From the NCBI GenBank assembly GCA_005223375.1, contig RXOD01006162.1:1-11083 (forward strand): a stretch of DNA of 11,083 nucleotides, written 5' to 3'. The notes under the pieces are model-generated. The model was not told the DNA's origin, did not search any database, and saw only the letters and a list, made by a program, of their open reading frames with translations. Positions within the stretch are counted from its first letter, which is position 1, and each line of letters starts with the position of its first letter. This stretch comes from Amoebophrya sp. AT5.2. Its lineage: Eukaryota > Sar > Dinophyceae > Syndiniales > Amoebophryaceae. The translations under genes were made by a program, and so were the position numbers. Of this stretch, positions 7,858 through 11,083 are shown one piece after another.

Positions 7858-8109
7858 ATGCGATCCAAGTGCAGCATCGATTTATTTTACAACCGTAGGG
7901 AGCTAAGTATGGAAGACGCACAGTCAATGAGCAAGCATGCGAGAGATCGACGCACGAAAGGTGGAGCCCTGTACTTAAGACTGCAGGCACTGCTTCCTTC
8001 TGGCTTCCTAATCGAAGAACAGCGATTGCTTTTTGGAGCAGATTCCTATGTGGACCAGCAGACGCACCACCACACTTCCGCACGTAGTTCTATGCCTTTG
8101 TTTAATTAG
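7858..8109 (+). CDS. Weak candidate small ORF (83 aa)
   Basis: An ATG-initiated plus-strand frame of 83 codons follows a T-rich run and ends in TAG at 8107-8109. The middle part (SMEDAQSMSKHARDRRTKGG, then LYLRLQALLPSGFLIEEQRL) has a mixed, protein-like composition with a possible amphipathic helix. It lies opposite in strand to every large gene here and matches no family I know. A random frame of this size is common in an 11-kb GC-rich window, so it is recorded only as a candidate. Confidence 0.15.
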   Translation: MRSKCSIDLFYNRRELSMEDAQSMSKHARDRRTKGGALYLRLQALLPSGFLIEEQRLLFGADSYVDQQTHHHTSARSSMPLFN

Positions 8110-8271
8110 GGGGCTGGTCTCTTGCCGCGAGATTGAAGACTCCTGCTTCCACAGCCATGACCTAGCCTGCCCCGCCCCGCGGGATAGAAAACGCTCCGGC
8201 GATAGCTGTTCGATCGATCTATCGCAACAAATAAACTGGCTACCGGAGCCCTGACTCTACATCCTCGCCAT

Positions 8272-9462
8272 TTACAAGGCCGTAAACATTTCGTCGTAAC
8301 ACTGCTGGAACTCGTCCACGCCATCCTTCTTCGTGCTGACTGCTTGCGACGCCCCCCCATCCAAAGTAACGCCCTGCCCCGGCGTTCCTTTGTGGGTGTA
8401 CTTGATGTGGAAATACATTTCAATCATCGTTTCGCACGCTTCCCCTCCCTTGCCCGCAGCTTTGTGCTTCAGCTTGTTTGTTGCTTTGCCGATCCGGATG
8501 ATCTTTTCGTTCAGCTCCTCCCACTCTTTCTTCAGTTGGTCGATCCGCCATTTTCTGTGTTTATCCCGCATCTGCTCCTTGTGCAGCTCCTTTTTCACCG
8601 ATTTCCTCTCCTCCCGGAATTCTTCGAGCTGTTCGTCTGCCAGAAAAATCGCCATTTCCAACTCCGCTTTTTCGGCCATTCTCTCCGCCCGTACTTCTTT
8701 CCGAATCTCTTCCATACGCTCCGCTTTTGTGTTTGGCGAAAAATCGACCGGACACCCATCCCCCGGTCGCTCTACTTGTTCGTCCACCTCCATCGGCACT
8801 GGCGCCTGCTCCGCCTCCTGAAGGAGAAGGTGGCCGCGGTTCTCGTCTTCTTCCATCAAATCGTCTCCGCTTTCAGACAATTCTGGAAGATCGGAAGGAG
8901 AGAAGCGTGGGGGGGATCGGAGATCGAGACCGCAGCTGGGAGCGTCCTCCTGCTCGTCGATGTCGCTCATCTGCCCTTCCTTCGCGTTCTCCTCATCCTT
9001 CACAGAGCTGAAGATGGGCTCGTCATCCTGCGTCCTGTCGCCAAGCTGATCCCCAACTCCGACTGCCGCTCTCCGCTTCAGTGGCTCAATTTCTGCAGCC
9101 GTAGCTGCAGGCCTTCCAGCAAGACCAGGGAGGAGCGGAACGGGTTGGAGTGCTGTCCAACTGAGCCGTCGCTTTTCCTCTTCGGGCATGTGCAGTTTCG
9201 GGATCACGGCTTGGCTGTCGCGGGCGGCGGAGGAAGAAGTTGACCGGAAATTATTGACGAACCCCGTTGCTGTTCCGTTCGGATCTCCCAGCTCGTTGCC
9301 CAAGGAGGGGCTCAAGTTCAGCACCCGACTCACTTTGCAACGCGCCATCGCCGCCCGCTTCCGGTTCGGCGATGGAGCGTTGCGCTTGGCATTCTTGCGG
9401 ACGGCCAGCGGCGCCTTCCCGGCCTTGTTGCAACGTGAACGGTCAGCAGCAGCAGCAGCGAC
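8272..9462 (-). CDS. Gene 3: acidic, coiled-coil orphan protein (main exon)
   Basis: The minus-strand frame ends in TAA at 8272-8274. The first in-frame ATG is at 9346-9348 (358 codons). The frame stays open for 38 more codons up to a CCAG/GTC acceptor-like site at 9462/9463, with an in-frame TAA just beyond (9469-9471), so the true start is probably in an upstream exon. Counted from the 9348 ATG, residues 105-200 are strongly acidic (DDEP, EEDENRG, PMEVDEQVE). Residues 205-298 form a long charged helix with coiled-coil character (RMEEIRKEVRAERMAEKAEL, later QLKKEWEELNEKIIRI). The last 50 residues are a short non-repetitive tail. The 38-residue extension is very basic, as is the candidate first exon. 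No family is recognised. The acid/coiled-coil layout would fit a scaffold or chromatin-associated protein, which is inference. Confidence 0.75.
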   Translation of the reverse strand, partial: VAAAAADRSRCNKAGKAPLAVRKNAKRNAPSPNRKRAAMARCKVSRVLNLSPSLGNELGDPNGTATGFVNNFRSTSSSAARDSQAVIPKLHMPEEEKRRLSWTALQPVPLLPGLAGRPAATAAEIEPLKRRAAVGVGDQLGDRTQDDEPIFSSVKDEENAKEGQMSDIDEQEDAPSCGLDLRSPPRFSPSDLPELSESGDDLMEEDENRGHLLLQEAEQAPVPMEVDEQVERPGDGCPVDFSPNTKAERMEEIRKEVRAERMAEKAELEMAIFLADEQLEEFREERKSVKKELHKEQMRDKHRKWRIDQLKKEWEELNEKIIRIGKATNKLKHKAAGKGGEACETMIEMYFHIKYTHKGTPGQGVTLDGGASQAVSTKKDGVDEFQQCYDEMFTAL

Positions 9463-9711
9463 CTGGTATTATGATGTCGAGGCAAGAAGCTCGGCTTTTC
9501 TTTCCTTCATTCTAAATGAGCACCAGAATAGGTGCGCGACGGCATTTATCCCGGGCGAGAGAGTTCAGCTGCAGACAAAATTCTGTACCTACGAGCACGA
9601 GTTAGGTAGATCAATGCTTAGGTAGATCAATGGCAAAAATCTAAAAACTTAGATTCTAAATAAACTATTACTAATAGCGATCGCTAATTAAACTCTTGGG
9701 AACGTGGGCAC
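9463..9711 (-). other. Probable intron of gene 3
   Basis: The segment is markedly AT-rich and has stops in the flanking frames. It separates two basic-protein frames that join in phase 0. The acceptor TACCAG/GTCGCT at 9462/9463 is good. The donor is uncertain: CGG/GTGCCC (9712/9711) or AGA/GTTTAA (9694/9693) both keep phase 0, and neither is a strong consensus. It contains a tandem TTAGGTAGATCAATG pair, a small hairpin (9638-9655) and the palindrome TAGCGATCGCTA (9675-9686). Confidence 0.42.
9602..9632. repeat. 15-bp tandem direct repeat
   Basis: TTAGGTAGATCAATG is identical at 9602-9616 and 9618-9632, a period of 16. It lies inside the proposed intron of gene 3 and contains an AGGT core on the plus strand. 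Confidence 0.92.
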
Positions 9712-9939
9712 CCGTGACGAAGCCTTCGCTTTTCCTTCTCGCTCTCGCTGCTGCTGAAAAAATAGCGCATGTCGTTCGATGTGGTTGGTCTTCTTTAGCG
9801 CCCCAGCGCCCGTGGTGAAGAAGGAAGGTTCGTGTTTGGTTTTGCTGGCTGCCGCGCGTGCTCGCCTGACGAACGCGCTGGCCGTGAGATTGTCAAGGGC
9901 ATTGTCGCCCTTCCGCCCACGGGGTGTGCCGCGCGGCAT
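9712..9939 (-). CDS. Candidate first exon of gene 3 (76 codons)
   Basis: A minus-strand ATG at 9937-9939 opens a frame reading MPRGTPRGRKGDNALDN and later REREGKAKASSR. It would run on to a TAA at 9688-9690 if unspliced (83 codons). Splicing at CGG/GTG to the acceptor at 9462 joins it in phase 0 to the basic VAAAAADRSRCNKAG segment of gene 3, giving a 472-residue protein. Composition is continuous across the junction (Lys, Arg, Ala, Ser), and the MPR-basic start resembles that of gene 2. It could also be an independent small basic ORF. Confidence 0.42.
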
Positions 9940-10154
9940 CAAGTGCGTCGCGGAAGCCGGGCTTCGGACGTGGCTGGCCGACGAATTAACCAAGTGTCAT
10001 TGATTGTGTCGCAAATGCATTATTTATCGGAGGCAAAGAACAAGAAGCACTTTCTACTCACGTGATTTGAAATAAGTTATTTTAATTTAACCGCCGCAAG
10101 TGAGGTCAGTGAGTACCTTGCATTTATTTTATTTATTTCTTTGCTCGTATCAAA

Positions 10155-10412
10155 TCAGGACGGTCGGTAGAAGCAAACGAGCATAGGTAGCGCAAATATA
10201 TAGAAAGGAAGCCACCAAGAAGACCATCTCTCTCGTCGTCGAGCAGTCGGCTCTCCTCGCCGAGCGAAGTATCGATCTCTGTCTGTCGTCGAGGGAGTGA
10301 GCATCTTTCTCTCTATCTCGTCGAGCAGTCGTTTCTCCATTTCGTTCTTCGCTCGTAGGTAGTCGTACGCTCGCAGCCATCCAGCGAACAGAAGCCAACT
10401 GGCGGCCAGCAT
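10155..10412 (-). CDS. Weak candidate small two-helix membrane protein (85 aa)
   Basis: The minus-strand ATG at 10410-10412 opens 85 codons. The product has a hydrophobic N-terminus (MLAASWLLFAGWL), a charged helical middle (EMEKRLLDEIERKML), an Arg-rich linker and a hydrophobic C-terminal segment (WWLPFYIFALPMLVCFY). Two possible membrane helices flanking a charged loop are unusual for a random frame. Against it, the reverse of the CTCGTCGAGCAGTCG direct repeats (10236-10249 and 10318-10331) encodes part of the loop, and another ATG four bases upstream opens a different frame. No family is recognised. Confidence 0.22.
   Translation of the reverse strand: MLAASWLLFAGWLRAYDYLRAKNEMEKRLLDEIERKMLTPSTTDRDRYFARRGEPTARRRERWSSWWLPFYIFALPMLVCFYRPS
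10236..10331. repeat. 14-bp direct repeat in a TCGTC-rich segment
   Basis: TCGTCGAGCAGTCG occurs identically at 10236-10249 and 10318-10331, 82 bases apart. The sequence between is rich in TCGTC, CTCGCC and TCTCT. Confidence 0.85.
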
Positions 10413-10857
10413 TCATTTTTCTAAATCAAAGCAAGAAACAACGACGCAGAAGCCGCGGCCATCATCCATGGCGCTGCATTCAAAAAGGTTCATCCATGTC
10501 TCCGCCCGCCGATCGTCCATACATCCATCCGTCGATCCATGTCTGTCTTCCACACCATTGCCAACGAACGGCAGCTTCCCGTTTGACCCATAGGCAGCAA
10601 TCCAGCAGTGTGTGTCGCTCCGTCTCGTCGGCCGGCGCCCGTGCGTCATTCCCGGCCCGTGCATGTGCATGAGTGTTGTGGTTTTGATTGGAATCAATGA
10701 GTTTCTGCTGTCGCAATCGAGTCACCACATCCACTTGAGACGCAGATAAATGCCGTGAAATAGAAAATCAAAGAAAGCAACTAGCTATAAAGGCAAACGC
10801 ACTACCAAGCAGCGTTTTCGAAGCGTGCTCCCCTCGGCGATTCGTTACTCTTCAGCG

Positions 10858-11073
10858 ATGTTTCTCGTTCATTTCCGCAGGACAAAATCGTTCCGGATGC
10901 TGTCGTCGATCACCTTGCTTTTTCTGTTTCAATTGAAGTGTTTTTTCCAAAAGCCAACAGTGAGAGGGAGTGGTTTTGCGCTACCAGAATGCAAGTGTTG
11001 TGCAAGTGTTTTTGAAGTGTGCGGCCCCCCATTCTGCACTCCCCGCGATCACAGTAACGCACGCGCGGAGTAG
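10858..11073 (+). CDS. Weak candidate secreted-like Cys-rich peptide (71 aa)
   Basis: A plus-strand ATG at 10858 opens 71 codons ending in TAG at 11071-11073. The N-terminal third is basic then hydrophobic (MLSSITLLFLFQLKCFF), like a signal peptide or anchor. The rest has five clustered cysteines (ECKCCASVFEVCGPPFC). A TATAAA sequence at 10786-10791 lies about 70 bases upstream. The coding segment overlaps repeats of AAGTGTT type, which can generate such codons by chance, and it runs against the direction of the other genes. Low confidence. Confidence 0.15.
   Translation: MFLVHFRRTKSFRMLSSITLLFLFQLKCFFQKPTVRGSGFALPECKCCASVFEVCGPPFCTPRDHSNARAE
10933..11031. repeat. TTGAAGTGT / GCAAGTGTT motif cluster
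   Basis: TTGAAGTGTT occurs at 10933-10942 and TTGAAGTGT at 11012-11020, with GCAAGTGTT twice at 10991-10999 and 11002-11010. The last unit, TTGAAGTGTGCGGCCCCCC, resembles the right arm of the foldback repeat near 606-625, in the same orientation. Confidence 0.6.
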
Positions 11074-11083
11074 AAGTCGTAGA

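Larger units (their letters stand above)
6785..8271. other. Spacer between genes 3 and 2
   Basis: This 1.5-kb stretch has no convincing gene. Open frames at 6762-7025 (minus), 6772-7128 (plus) and 7205-7708 (plus) begin at non-ATG codons, and their translations have no recognisable pattern. An 83-codon plus-strand ATG frame at 7858-8109 is listed separately as a weak candidate. An 18-bp direct repeat lies at 7666-7705. The left end should contain the 5' leader of gene 2 and the right end the 3' untranslated region of gene 3. I looked for tRNA, 5S rRNA, U2, U6 and spliced-leader RNA signatures and saw none. Confidence 0.55.
9940..11083. other. Right-end region without a confident gene
   Basis: This 1.1-kb stretch lies upstream of gene 3. 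AT-rich runs at 10075-10145 (TTATTTTAATTTAA, TTTATTTTATTTATTTC) look non-coding and may belong to a promoter or leader. A CATCCAT-rich stretch covers 10463-10545. Two weak ORF candidates (10155-10412 minus and 10858-11073 plus) are listed separately. Other open frames at 10413-10734 on the minus strand lack a convincing start. Confidence 0.5.

Noticed and set aside
8344..9243. Plus-strand ORF of 299 codons opposite gene 3
   Set aside because: It is antisense to the coiled-coil frame. The Phe/Leu/Arg-rich translation is the complement of Glu/Lys/Arg codons and is not a plausible protein.
9675..9686. Palindrome TAGCGATCGCTA as an operator
   Set aside because: It is a perfect 12-bp palindrome but a single copy inside a probable intron, with no linked regulator. 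GCGATCGC also occurs near 7149, so it is more likely chance.
10463..10545. CATCCAT-rich segment as a CRISPR or satellite array
   Set aside because: The units are irregular in spacing and length, with no constant repeat and unique spacers. It is simple low-complexity sequence.

Overview
The window looks like nuclear DNA of a eukaryote, most likely an alveolate protist. A dinoflagellate or a syndinian such as Amoebophrya is my best guess, at moderate confidence. The reasons are: three long coding regions all on the minus strand; large proteins with poly-Ser and Lys-Ala low-complexity tracts; coding segments that fit together only across introns; AT-rich non-coding gaps full of short direct repeats; and no bacterial-style operon packing or ribosome-binding sites. 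No tRNA, rRNA, CRISPR array or recognisable transposase, polymerase or integrase was seen. The species call is inference.

Layout, left to right. Positions 1-977 are repeat-rich and mostly non-coding. They hold a possible 3'-terminal coding fragment (minus, 40-141), a 27-bp direct repeat, a foldback inverted repeat and a 56-bp imperfect tandem repeat. Gene 1 (minus, 978-4367) is one unbroken frame of 1129 codons. A 236-bp spacer (4368-4603) carries a 17-bp direct repeat and a 3-codon upstream ORF. Gene 2 (minus, 4604-6784) consists of two exons joined by a 102-bp GT-AG intron (6302-6403), giving 692 residues. Positions 6785-8271 are a largely empty spacer. Gene 3 (minus, 8272-9462) probably has an upstream first exon at 9712-9939. 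Positions 9940-11083 carry only weak ORF candidates and short repeats.

I recognise no enzyme family in any of the three large proteins. What can be seen is architecture: coiled-coil or charged-helix segments, basic nuclear-signal-like patches, acidic stretches and low-complexity linkers. That look fits scaffold or nuclear proteins, but function is not assigned. Co-orientation may reflect a dinoflagellate-type unidirectional gene array rather than a shared pathway.

The most interesting observation is the gene 2 intron. About 28 bp at its 5' end (beginning CAG|GTA) recurs just after its 3' splice site, 102 bp away. This is the pattern expected if an AGGT-containing segment was duplicated and became an intron. 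The intron is also a multiple of three long, with a single in-frame stop.
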